NCBI GenBank assembly: GCA_963738325.1 | Contig: CAVTWD010000009.1 | Coordinates: 62,001 to 126,000, forward strand | DNA from: CAVTWD01 sp963738325 | Lineage (GTDB): Bacteria; Actinomycetota; Acidimicrobiia; Acidimicrobiales; Ilumatobacteraceae | Direction of reading: 5' to 3' | DNA: 64,000 nt | Part shown: positions 8,556-16,838 of the stretch, in pieces | Position numbering within the stretch: position 1 is the first letter of the stretch | Layout: every line of letters starts with the position of its first letter | Translations under genes and position numbers: made by a program | The notes under the pieces: model-generated | Seen by the model: only the letters and a program-made list of their open reading frames with translations | Databases searched by the model: none | Told to the model about the DNA's origin: nothing

Positions 8556-9907
8556 CGGCACGCGTCGCCGTCATCGGCGGAGGCATCACGGGACTGGCGG
8601 CGGCCTACGAGCTGCGGCGAGCCGGCCCGCCCGACCTCGAGATCACCGTGTTCGAATCCGACAGCCGCCTTGGCGGGAAGCTGCGATCCTCGCCCTTCGC
8701 CGGCCTCCCAGCCGTCGACGAGGGTGCCGACGCCTTCCTGGCCCGGGTGCCGTGGGCGGCCGACCTCTGCCATGAGATCGGCCTCGACGACCTGGTCTCG
8801 CCGGCCACCGGGAAGGCCTACATCTGGTGGGACGGGCACCTCCACGCCCTCCCGGAGGGCCTGGTGCTCGGCGTGCCGGCGGGCCTGTGGCGCCTGGCGC
8901 GGTCGGGGCTCCTCAGTCTCGGGGGGCGGGGAAGGGCCGCCCTAGAACCGCTCATCGGGCGCGACCATCCCGCGGCGGACAACCTCGGGGCCCTGATCCG
9001 CCACCGCTTCGGCGACGAGGTGCTCGAGCGGCTCGTCGACCCCCTCGTGGGCAGCATCAACGCCGGCGACGCGGACCGGCTCAGCCTGGAGGCCACCGCG
9101 CCACAGGTCGCGGAGGTGGCGGCCCGCTCGCGCAGCCTCCTGCTCGGCTTGCGGCGCCGAGCGCCCGCCCCCTCGGGACCCGTCTTCCTCGCTCCTCGTG
9201 CGGGCATGCAGAGCCTGGTCGATGCCCTCGCGAGCCGCCTCCCGCACGTCCAGGTGCTCCTCGACGAGCGGGTCGTTGCCCTCGGCCCGACCGGGGGGGC
9301 GTGGGAGGTGAACGGGCGCATGGTCGACCGTGTCGTCATCACCACCCCGGCCGACGTCTCGGCGGCAACGCTACGCGCGGTCGTTCCGGACGCGGCGGCG
9401 CTCCTCGCCGGCATCGGGCACGCCTCGGTGGTGATGGTGACGTTGGCGTTCCCCGAGACGGCCGCGCCCGCGCTCGACGGCAGCGGGCACCTCGTCCCCA
9501 AGCCGGTGCAACGCCACATCACCGCCGCGTCATGGGCCTCGACCAAGTGGGCCCATTGGAAGCTGCCCGGACAGGTCATACTGCGCGTGTCGCTCGGCCG
9601 CTGGGGCGACGAGCACGCCGTCGACGAGGACGACGAAGCGATCGTCGGCGCCGCCCTGGCGGATCTCGACACCCAGCTCGGCATCCACGACGCGCCGACC
9701 GAGGTCCGCGTGACCCGTTGGCCTCGTTCCTTTCCCCAGTACGCGCCGGGCCACCTCGCGCGCATCGCGGCCATCGAGCGCTCCCTGGCGATGGAGGCTC
9801 ACGGGTTGATGGTGGCGGGCGCCTCCTGCCGCGGGCTCGGCGTTCCGGCTTGCATCCGTCAAGGCCGAGACGCCGCCACCGCGATCCTGCGATCGCTCGC
9901 ACGGTGA
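8552..9907 (+). CDS. hemY: Coproporphyrinogen/protoporphyrinogen oxidase, FAD-dependent
   Basis: Oxygen-dependent FAD enzyme that oxidises coproporphyrinogen III (CgoX) or protoporphyrinogen IX. The N-terminal dinucleotide-binding motif VAVIGGGITGLAAAYEL is at residues 5-21, followed by FESDSRLGGKL; VDEGADAFL and the C-terminal GLMVAGASCRGLGVPACIRQGRDAA complete the FAD site. Its 451 residues fit the HemY family. It overlaps hemH by 4 bases (GTGA). The coproporphyrin route would also need a ChdC decarboxylase, which is not seen here. Whether the substrate is copro- or protoporphyrinogen cannot be decided from the sequence alone. Confidence 0.92.
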   Translation: MTARVAVIGGGITGLAAAYELRRAGPPDLEITVFESDSRLGGKLRSSPFAGLPAVDEGADAFLARVPWAADLCHEIGLDDLVSPATGKAYIWWDGHLHALPEGLVLGVPAGLWRLARSGLLSLGGRGRAALEPLIGRDHPAADNLGALIRHRFGDEVLERLVDPLVGSINAGDADRLSLEATAPQVAEVAARSRSLLLGLRRRAPAPSGPVFLAPRAGMQSLVDALASRLPHVQVLLDERVVALGPTGGAWEVNGRMVDRVVITTPADVSAATLRAVVPDAAALLAGIGHASVVMVTLAFPETAAPALDGSGHLVPKPVQRHITAASWASTKWAHWKLPGQVILRVSLGRWGDEHAVDEDDEAIVGAALADLDTQLGIHDAPTEVRVTRWPRSFPQYAPGHLARIAAIERSLAMEAHGLMVAGASCRGLGVPACIRQGRDAATAILRSLAR

Positions 9908-9921
9908 GCGAGAATGGTGCC

Positions 9922-10611
9922 ATGCGGAGGAGGGTGGTGGCCGCCCTCGCGGTGGCCGGCGGGCTCGCGGTCGCGGCCTGTGGCAACGGGTCGAGTCAGG
10001 TCTCGCTCGACAACCCGAGCCTCATCGCGCCCGCGCCCGCGCCCGCGGTCGCTCCGACGACGGTCGCTCCGACGACGGTCGCTCCGACGACGGTGGCGCG
10101 GAGGACGGTGGCGCCGCCTACCACACGAGCGCCGGCCGTCACCCATCCGACAACGACCACCATCGCCCTGCCGGTGCCGTTGCCTCCGCCGGTCGACTTC
10201 GGGATGCCCGGTCCCGAGGTGGGCAGCATCACCATCCCTCGCATCGGGCTCAACCTCCCCTTGTTCACCGGGGTCAACATCGCCACCCTCGACGAGGGAG
10301 GCGCGGGCCTCTGGCCGGGCACCGCTCAGCCCGGGAACCTCGGCAACGCCGTGATCGCCGCGCACCGGGTGAGCCACGGTGGTCCCTTCCGCAACATCGA
10401 CAAGCTGAAGATCGGCGACCAGGTCAGCTTCACGGTGGGGAAGACCTCCTCCACGTACGCGGTGACGAGCACGGGGGTGGTCACGCCCGAGACCATCCAG
10501 ATCATCGACCAGACGCCCGCCTACACGGCCACGCTGTTCGCCTGCCATCCCCCGGGGTCGACGAAGTTCCGCTACGTCGTCAAGCTGAAGCTCGTCTCCG
10601 CTCACGCTTAG
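9922..10611 (+). CDS. Class E sortase with lipoprotein signal
   Basis: Transpeptidase-type cysteine enzyme of the cell surface. The N-terminus is a lipoprotein signal (VVAALAVAGGLAVAAC, lipobox cysteine at residue 20). A Pro/Thr/Ala-rich linker (about residues 35-85) contains APTTV repeats, and the sortase beta barrel follows. The catalytic residues are visible: His148 in AAHRV, Cys208 in TLFACHPPG and Arg217 in KFRYVV. The TLxxC context with His-Cys-Arg spacing is that of class E. Lipid anchoring rather than a membrane helix is somewhat unusual for a sortase. It follows hemY by 14 bases and may be read through from the heme operon. Its substrates are unknown. Confidence 0.85.
   Translation: MRRRVVAALAVAGGLAVAACGNGSSQVSLDNPSLIAPAPAPAVAPTTVAPTTVAPTTVARRTVAPPTTRAPAVTHPTTTTIALPVPLPPPVDFGMPGPEVGSITIPRIGLNLPLFTGVNIATLDEGGAGLWPGTAQPGNLGNAVIAAHRVSHGGPFRNIDKLKIGDQVSFTVGKTSSTYAVTSTGVVTPETIQIIDQTPAYTATLFACHPPGSTKFRYVVKLKLVSAHA
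10048..10107 (+). repeat. 15-base tandem repeat in the sortase linker
   Basis: Three perfect copies of GTCGCTCCGACGACG (10048-10092) and one diverged copy encode the VAPTT repeats of the sortase linker. A unit of 15 bases keeps the frame, so copy number can vary without breaking the gene. Confidence 0.85.
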
Positions 10612-10647
10612 AGGCCGCGCCGGGGCATCGGGCGGTGTTCGCCCGGC

Positions 10648-10683
10648 AGGCGGCGTTCGCCGATGAGGCGGCGTTCGCCGATC
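10648..10683 (+). repeat. 18-base tandem repeat at the end of the PQQ-lipoprotein gene
   Basis: Two copies of AGGCGGCGTTCGCCGATG (the last base is C in copy 2) with a partial third. The unit contains the self-complementary core GGCG..CGCC and lies between two convergent genes, so it may help form a terminator. No T-run is present. Confidence 0.5.
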
Positions 10684-11893
10684 AGGCGGCCACGACGCCG
10701 ATCAGCTCACCCGTCACCGTGGGCACCACGACGGTGGCGCCGACGACGGCCGGGGCGGAGCGCACGGCGCCGCCCGCGTAGAACTTCCACTTGAGGGCGC
10801 CGGTGTTCGCGTCCAGGGCGTACATGTAGAGGTCCTCGCTGCCGACGTAGAGCGTCCCGTTGCTCAGCGCGGGCGCACCCGAGATGGGGCCAGCGGTCTT
10901 GAACGTCCACCGGGGGGCCCCGGTGGCCGCGTCGAAGGCGCGGACCGACCCGTCCGAGGCTCCGGCGTAGACGACGCCCGGGCCCGACGCGGGCGCGGAG
11001 ACGGCGAAGCCGACCGGCGCCCGCCACCTGGGCTGGCCCGTGATGGGGCTCAGGGCGATGACCTCACCCTCGCTCGTCCCCAGATAGACGTTGCCGTCCC
11101 CTGCGGCCAGGCCGCCGGCGATGGGGCGATCCGTGTCGAAGACCCAGTCCCGCGTGCCATCGACGGTGAAGGAGAAGACCCGCTTGCGCTCGCCGCCGAA
11201 GATGACCCGGTCGTCGACCACGACCGGCGCTGAACCCACGCCGACGGGGATGTCCTTGGTCCATCGAGTCGTGCCACTAGGCCCGGACAGGGCGTAGAGC
11301 GTGCCGGGGTTCGCCCCGACATAGACGCCGAGGCCGGAGGTCGTCGGGCCCCCGGCGGCCGGGCCACCCACGTTCGCCACCCAGCGCGCCACGCCGGACG
11401 CGCCATCGAACCCGTACACGTGGTTGTCGGCGCTGCTGGCGACGACCAGGTCGCCGGAGATCACGGGCGAGCCCACGAGCGATCCGAACGTCTGGGCCTT
11501 CCAACGGATGGCGCCCGTCGTGGCGTCGACGCCGTAGACCCGGCCGTCCGCCGAACCGGCATAGACCGCGTTGATGCCGGCGACCACCCCGGCGATCGAC
11601 CCCTGGGTCGAAGTCCGCCAGCGCACCGAGCCCGGCTGGCCGGGCGCGGCCGTGCTCGGGGTCGAGATGGGGGCCGTGGAGGGCGGGGGCGGGAGGGTGG
11701 TGGTGGGTCGAGGGACGCTCGTACGGGCGGCGGTCCTGGTGGTGGGGCGCAGAGCGACGGTGCTGGTCGAGCCGACGCTCGAGGCGCCGCTCGATCCCCC
11801 CGAGCAGGCGGCCAGGGTGGTGAGCGCAGCCAGGACGATGGCGGTGGACCCGAGGCCACGGGGCGCAGGCACGGCGCAAGGTTGTTCGCTCAC
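10682..11893 (-). CDS. PQQ-like beta-propeller lipoprotein
   Basis: 403-residue secreted lipoprotein. The signal ends in the lipobox LTTLAAC, followed by a Ser/Thr/Pro-rich linker to about residue 85. About seven WD/PQQ-type blades then repeat the pattern AGxxDGxVYxxDAxTGxxRW, for example YAGSADGRVYGVDATTGAIRW and YAGASDGSVRAFDAATGAPRW. The fold is that of BamB or PQQ-dependent dehydrogenases, but no PQQ-binding or metal catalytic residues are obvious. A binding or scaffold role outside the membrane is therefore more likely than catalysis. I start at GTG 11893, where the signal peptide begins; longer frames upstream lack signal-peptide character. It converges on the sortase gene and is divergent from lnt. 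Confidence 0.85.
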   Translation of the reverse strand: MSEQPCAVPAPRGLGSTAIVLAALTTLAACSGGSSGASSVGSTSTVALRPTTRTAARTSVPRPTTTLPPPPSTAPISTPSTAAPGQPGSVRWRTSTQGSIAGVVAGINAVYAGSADGRVYGVDATTGAIRWKAQTFGSLVGSPVISGDLVVASSADNHVYGFDGASGVARWVANVGGPAAGGPTTSGLGVYVGANPGTLYALSGPSGTTRWTKDIPVGVGSAPVVVDDRVIFGGERKRVFSFTVDGTRDWVFDTDRPIAGGLAAGDGNVYLGTSEGEVIALSPITGQPRWRAPVGFAVSAPASGPGVVYAGASDGSVRAFDAATGAPRWTFKTAGPISGAPALSNGTLYVGSEDLYMYALDANTGALKWKFYAGGAVRSAPAVVGATVVVPTVTGELIGVVAA

Positions 11894-11941
11894 GGTGACC
11901 GCACGCAATAGGCCGGGAGGACCTGCGATCATGGTGCGGCC

Positions 11942-13506
11942 ATGTCGCCGCCTCGCCGGAACCTTGCCGCCGGGGCCGCCAGCTTGGGCGCGGGCGCCCT
12001 GGTCGCGCTGTCTCTCCCCCGTGGGGTTGGTGGCCTCTCGCCTTCGTCGGCCTGGCCATCTTCGACCGCCTCCTGGCCGGGCGCCCGTGGCGCTCCCGCT
12101 TTGCTCGAGGGTGGTTCTTCGGCGTCGGCTGGTTGGCACCCGGCCTCGGCTGGATGTGGTTCCTCACCGCGCCGGGCTACCCCGTGGCCACGGCCGTCTA
12201 CGCCGGCTATCTCGCGGTTGCGGCGGCGGTGGCGCCCGGTGGCCGCTGGCGTTGGCTCGGCCTGCCCGCCGCCATCACGCTGGTCGAAGCCGTTCGCTTC
12301 CGCTTCCCCTTCGGTGGGGTGCCGCTCGCCTCCCTGGCCATCGGCCAGGCCGCGGGCCCGTTGGCGCCGCTGGCCCGCATCGGCGGCGTGCTCCTCCTGA
12401 CGCTGGTGACCGTCTCCGTCGGGGTGGCGCTGTCCGCGCTCACGGCGCGGCGCTGGGTGCCCGCCGGCGCGGTGGCCGTCGGCCTCGTCGCGGTGATCCT
12501 GGCTGCGGCGCTGGCGCCCCAGGGCCACCAGATCGGGACCGTCCGCATCGCTCTCGTCCAGGGGGGAGGGCCGCAGGGGACGGTCGGCCGTGACACCGAC
12601 CCCCGCGTCGTGGTCGAGCGACACCTCGCCGCCACGGACACGCTCACCGAGCGCGTCGACCTCGTCGTGTGGCCCGAGGACGTCATCGACGTCCCGAGCT
12701 TCGCGGACAGCCCCGAGCGCCAGGAGGTCGCGGCCGAAGCGCGTCGCTTGGGGGCTCCGGTTGCCGTCGGCATCACCGAGGACGCCGACGGCAGGAGCCG
12801 CTTCGTGAACGCCGAGGTCATGGTGCTGCCCGATGGATCCATCGCCTCGCGCTACGAGAAGGTCCATCGGGTGCCGTTCGGGGAGTACATGCCGCTGCGC
12901 TCGCTGCTGCGCGCCCTCGGCGCGCCCACGGATCTGGTGCCCCGGGATGCCGTGTCGGGCACCGGTCCAGCGGTGCTCGACAGCCCGGTCGGGCGCCTCG
13001 GCGTCGTCATCTCCTGGGAGGTGTTCTTCGGGGATCGCACCCGTGATGCGGTCCGCCACGGCGGCACGGTGCTGCTCAACCCAACGAACGGTTCCAGCTA
13101 CACGGGCACGGAGCTGCAGACCCAGCAGATCGCGTCGTCCCGCCTCCGAGCGCTCGAGACCGGACGATGGGTCGCCCAGGTCGCCCCGACCGGGTTCACG
13201 GCGTTCGTGACCCCGGATGGCCGGGTCCTCGACCGGACGGGAACCAGCGAGCAGGCGGTGCGGGTCCACACGGTCGGGCTCCGCGAGGGCGAGACGCTCT
13301 ACGTCCGCTTCGGTGATGCGCCGGTCGTCGTGCTGGCGGCGGCCATGCTGGCGAGCGCGCTGGCCCTCACCGAGCGGGACCGGCGCCGCGCTCGGCGGCT
13401 TTCAGCTCACGTCGAGCAGGACGGTGACCGGACCGTCGTTGACGAGCTCGACGGCCATCTCGGCTCCGAACCGACCGGTGGCCACGCGGGCGCCGAGACG
13501 CCGTAG
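11942..13506 (+). CDS. lnt: Apolipoprotein N-acyltransferase homologue, one frame break
   Basis: Membrane enzyme family that N-acylates the lipobox cysteine of lipoproteins. An N-terminal block of hydrophobic helices (LSLPPWGWWPLAFVGLAIF to about residue 190) precedes a nitrilase-like domain with the expected Glu (VVWPEDVID) and Lys (YEKVHRVPFGEYMP). The position normally held by the nucleophilic Cys reads VVISWEVFFGD, so the residue is Ser (codon 13012-13014). Helix 1 and the remainder are in different frames; adding one base in the C-run near 12016-12020 joins them. The 3' end overlaps the opposite-strand dtd gene by 105 bases. Two lipoproteins are encoded just upstream. Confidence 0.8.
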
Positions 13507-13842
13507 CTCGTCGGCCACCTCGGCGACCAAGGGCTCGGCGTGTTCCGGCCTCGCCGCTGCGATCCAGCTCGGGCGCCGACCCCGCGTCGTATCCCCGTAG
13601 AGGGTGAACTGGCTGATCACGAGCACCTCGCCGTCCGTATCGGCCCCCGAGCGGTTCATGACCCCCTCGGCGTCATCGACGATCCGCAGGTGCCAGAGCC
13701 GCGCCGCCAGCTTGCGCGCCTGGGCCGTCGTGTCCGAGTGGGTGACGCCGACCAGCGCGACGAGCCCGGGCCCGATGCTGCCGATCGTGTCGTCCCCGAC
13801 ACGCACGGTGGCCCGGGTGACCCGTTGGACGACGGCCCGCAT
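13402..13842 (-). CDS. dtd: D-aminoacyl-tRNA deacylase
   Basis: Hydrolyses D-aminoacyl-tRNAs (such as D-Tyr-tRNA) and mischarged Gly-tRNA(Ala). The 146-residue length is exactly that of DTD. MRAVVQRVTRATVRVGD opens the protein, the active-site SQFTLYGD lies at residues 77-84 and the Gly-cisPro motif NDGPVT near residues 134-139. The ATG at 13842 is the only start that gives the canonical N-terminus; upstream in-frame codons do not belong. Its last 105 bases overlap lnt tail to tail. Confidence 0.95.
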   Translation of the reverse strand: MRAVVQRVTRATVRVGDDTIGSIGPGLVALVGVTHSDTTAQARKLAARLWHLRIVDDAEGVMNRSGADTDGEVLVISQFTLYGDTTRGRRPSWIAAARPEHAEPLVAEVADELRRLGARVATGRFGAEMAVELVNDGPVTVLLDVS

Positions 13843-14006
13843 GGCACGGCGACGGTAGCCGCCGCCACCTGCCGCCCTCTGACGCATGAACGAGGTCGCG
13901 AGATTGCGGGCCCGGCCGCGGTTCATGGGCTGAAGCGCCGTCCCAGGCACCGATTCGGTACCGAATCGATGCCCCACGGTCGCGCTCGTCTTCGGGGGCG
14001 TCGAGA

Positions 14007-14780
14007 ATGGGCGGCGTGATCGAGCGAGTGGCGCCCGGGGTCGTCCTGACCATCGACGCCGAGCGCGGCGGTCGCATCGCCCAGCTCCGGGTCGAGGGCC
14101 GCGACCTCCTCGTGCCCAAGGACCACGCCGATCCTCACCCGATGCTGTGGGGCTCGTTCCCGATGGTGCCGTGGGCCGGCCGCCTCCGCCACGGCCGTTT
14201 CCGCTTCTCCGGCCGCGATCACCAGATGCCCCTGGACCTGCCGCCCCACGCCATCCACGGGCTCGGCTACGTGCGCCCGTGGGACGTCGAGCCGACTGGG
14301 GACCTCACCCTCGAGCTCGGCGCCCCCTGGCCCTTCGGCGGCCGCGCCGTTCAGCGCTTCACTCTCGGCGACGCCAGCCTGACCTGCACGCTCGAAGTCC
14401 ACGCCGAGGAGTCGATGCCCGCGCAGGTGGGTTGGCATCCGTGGTTCGCGCGCCCGGTGACCTTCGACCTCGCCCCGAGCGCCATGTACGAACTGGATGC
14501 CGAGAGCATCCCCACCGGTCGCCTCGTCGCCGTGCCGCCCGGACCCTGGGACGACTGCTTCTGCGACCTCCGGCGCCCGCCTCGCCTGGCGTGGTCGGAC
14601 GGCCCGGTGGTCACCGTGACGTCGAGCTGCACCGATTGGGTCGTCTACGACCGACCTGCTCACGCCGTCTGCGTCGAGCCCCAAGCCGGGCCGCCCGATG
14701 CCCTCAACCTCGCCCCCCACGTCGTCGAGCCCGGGGTGCCCCTGGTGGCCACGATGACGCTGCGCTGGGCCTCCGCCTGA
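14007..14780 (+). CDS. Aldose 1-epimerase (galactose mutarotase-like)
   Basis: Interconverts alpha and beta anomers of sugars. The beta-sandwich mutarotase family is recognised from GGRIAQLRVEGRDLL, MLWGSFPMVPWAGRLRHGRF, HAIHGLGYVRPWDV (catalytic His region), VGWHPWFARP (second His) and the C-terminal VCVEPQAGPPDALN containing the catalytic Glu. The 257-residue length is usual. No Shine-Dalgarno is seen; GTG at 14016 with GAGAAT seven bases before it is an equally good leaderless start. It lies just upstream of the glycosyltransferase cluster and may feed sugars to it, but that is inference. Confidence 0.88.
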   Translation: MGGVIERVAPGVVLTIDAERGGRIAQLRVEGRDLLVPKDHADPHPMLWGSFPMVPWAGRLRHGRFRFSGRDHQMPLDLPPHAIHGLGYVRPWDVEPTGDLTLELGAPWPFGGRAVQRFTLGDASLTCTLEVHAEESMPAQVGWHPWFARPVTFDLAPSAMYELDAESIPTGRLVAVPPGPWDDCFCDLRRPPRLAWSDGPVVTVTSSCTDWVVYDRPAHAVCVEPQAGPPDALNLAPHVVEPGVPLVATMTLRWASA

Positions 14781-14817
14781 CCTCCCTCAACGCCCCTGAC
14801 GGTAGGCTGCCCCGCCT

Positions 14818-16119
14818 ATGCCCGAGGACGGCCCCCTGCGGATCGCCTACCTGAGCTACCGGGGCAAGCCGCACGTCGGGGGCCAGGGCGTCTACACCCG
14901 CCACCTCACCAAGGCCCTCGTCGACCTGGGTCACACGGTCGAGGTGTTCGGCGGCCAGCCCTACCCGCTGCTCGACGACCGGGTCCTGCTCACCGAGCTG
15001 CCCAGCCTCGACATCTTCAACGACCACTATCCCGGCCGGTTCCCCGCGTACTGGGAGCTGAAGACCTGGCCCGACGTCGTCGAGGCCCTCCAGTTCCTCG
15101 GCGGCACCTTCAGCGAGCCGCTGGCGTTCAGCCTGCGGGCCTGGCGGGCCCTGCGCGACCGCACCGCCGACTTCGACATCGTCCACGACAACCAGAGCCT
15201 CGGCTACGGGCTGCTGGCCATCGAGCAGCAGCTGCCCACCCTCGCCACCCTCCACCATCCCATCTCGAAAGACCGCGAGCTCGAGGTGGCCCATGCCCCG
15301 AGCCTGTACAAGCGGATCTCGGTGGGGCGGTGGTACTCCTTCGTGAGGATGCAGGCGCGGGTGGCGCGGCGCCTTCCCCGCATCGTCGTGGTGAGCGAGA
15401 GCTCGATCCGGGACATCCACGACGACTTCGGCGTGCCGCTCGACCGGATGCGCCTCGTTCCGGTCGGCGTCGACCCCGAGCTGTTCCGCCCCCGCCCGGA
15501 GATCGCTCGCCGCCCCGGCCGACTCATCACCACGGCCAGCTCCGACGTCACCCTGAAGGGGCTCGCCTACCTCCTCGAAGCGGTGGCGAAGCTCCGCACC
15601 GAGCGCGAGGTGCACCTCACCGTCGTCGGCAAGCCCAAGCCCGACGGCCGCGCCGCGCAGAGCATCGACCGGCTCGGGCTCACCGATGCCGTGGAGTTCG
15701 TCTCGGGTGTCAGCGACGAGCGCATCGTCGAGCTCTACGCCGAGGCCGAGCTGGCCGTGGTCCCCAGCCTCTACGAGGGATTCTCACTGCCGGCGGTGGA
15801 AGCGATGGCCACGGGCGTGGCGCTCGTCGCCACCACGGGAGGAGCGCTCCCCGAGGTCACCGGACGGGATGGCGAAACGGTGCTGTCCTGCCCACCCGGC
15901 GACGTCGACACGCTCGCGGCCACGTTGCGCCGCGGCCTCGACAACGCCCGCCTGCGGGCCCGCGTGGGAGCGGCCGGACGCAAACGCGTCGTCGAGCGGT
16001 GGAGCTGGCGCCACTGTGCCCAGCTCACCGTCGAGCAGTACCGCGAGGTGCTGGCCTTGCCCGCCCACCGGGAGAAGGCCCCTCGCGCCGCCCGGGCTCG
16101 CCTCCGGCCGGCGCGCTGA
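14818..16119 (+). CDS. Glycosyltransferase family 4 (GT-B)
   Basis: Retaining glycosyltransferase with two Rossmann domains. The N-terminal acceptor domain starts RIAYLSYRGKPHVGGQGVYT (GGQGVYTRHLTKAL is the GT4 loop). The C-terminal donor domain has VPVGVDPELFRP, LTVVGKPKPDG and the E-x7-E block EGFSLPAVEAMATGVALVAT that contacts the nucleotide sugar. The 433-residue length is typical. No membrane helix is seen; it probably acts at the inner face of the membrane. Its stop codon overlaps the start of the methyltransferase (TGATG), so the two are translationally coupled and the next gene is coupled in the same way. Donor and acceptor are unknown. Confidence 0.88.
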   Translation: MPEDGPLRIAYLSYRGKPHVGGQGVYTRHLTKALVDLGHTVEVFGGQPYPLLDDRVLLTELPSLDIFNDHYPGRFPAYWELKTWPDVVEALQFLGGTFSEPLAFSLRAWRALRDRTADFDIVHDNQSLGYGLLAIEQQLPTLATLHHPISKDRELEVAHAPSLYKRISVGRWYSFVRMQARVARRLPRIVVVSESSIRDIHDDFGVPLDRMRLVPVGVDPELFRPRPEIARRPGRLITTASSDVTLKGLAYLLEAVAKLRTEREVHLTVVGKPKPDGRAAQSIDRLGLTDAVEFVSGVSDERIVELYAEAELAVVPSLYEGFSLPAVEAMATGVALVATTGGALPEVTGRDGETVLSCPPGDVDTLAATLRRGLDNARLRARVGAAGRKRVVERWSWRHCAQLTVEQYREVLALPAHREKAPRAARARLRPAR

Positions 16120-16838
16120 TGCTCACCGTCCGCTACCCGGTTCTCGAGGTGCGGCCGGGCGACCTGCTCCTCGACCTCGGGTGCGGCTTCGGTCGCCACG
16201 CCTTCGCCGCCGCTCGTCACGGCGCGCGCGTCGTGGCTCTCGACGCGTCGGAAGCCGAGTTGAAAGAGGTGCGCAACACCTTCGAGGCGATGGTCTCGGC
16301 GAGTGAGGTCGCGTCCACCGCATTGGCCGGCACCGTCCAGGGCGATGCCACCGACCTTCCCTTCGCGGCGGCCACCTTCGACCGCGTGATCGCCAGCGAG
16401 GTCCTCGAGCACATCCCCGACGACGAAACTGCGCTCCGCGAGTTGAGCCGCGTGCTGCGGCCCGATGGCACGATCGCGGTCACCGTGCCTTCCTGGCTCC
16501 CGGAACAGGTCTGCTGGGGGCTCTCAAACGAGTACCACGCCCCGTTCGTCACCGGCGGGCACGTGCGGATCTACCGCGGCCGCGATCTGCGGGCACGGCT
16601 CCGCGCCGCCGGCCTGCAACCGGGCTTCGCGCACCGGGCCCACGCTCTGCACACGCCGTACTGGTGGCTGCGGTGCGTGGTGGGCCCCACGAACGAGCAC
16701 AACCCTGCCGTGCGTGCGTACCGCCGGTTCCTCGAATGGGACATCGTCTCCGCTCCTGCTGCGACCCGCGTCGCGGATCGGGTGCTCAACCCGATCCTCG
16801 GCAAGAGCCTCGTCGTCTACGCGCGAAAGCCGGCGTGA
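16119..16838 (+). CDS. Class I SAM-dependent methyltransferase
   Basis: 239-residue Rossmann methyltransferase. Motif I is DLLLDLGCGFGRHAFAAA (residues about 14-31), followed by the acidic end of strand 2 (VVALDAS), motif II (GDATDLPF) and ASEVLEHIPDDETALRELSRVLRPDG, the usual Methyltransf_11/25 layout. The C-terminal part (RFLEWDIVSAP and NPILGKSLVVYARKP) resembles methyltransferases of sugars or lipids rather than proteins. ATG overlaps the glycosyltransferase stop and its own TGA overlaps the next ATG, so GT, methyltransferase and toroid protein form one coupled unit. Confidence 0.87.
   Translation: MLTVRYPVLEVRPGDLLLDLGCGFGRHAFAAARHGARVVALDASEAELKEVRNTFEAMVSASEVASTALAGTVQGDATDLPFAAATFDRVIASEVLEHIPDDETALRELSRVLRPDGTIAVTVPSWLPEQVCWGLSNEYHAPFVTGGHVRIYRGRDLRARLRAAGLQPGFAHRAHALHTPYWWLRCVVGPTNEHNPAVRAYRRFLEWDIVSAPAATRVADRVLNPILGKSLVVYARKPA

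Noticed and set aside
10048..10683. Tandem repeats that might suggest a CRISPR array
   Set aside because: The units are 15 and 18 bases with no spacers; they are coding or slippage repeats.
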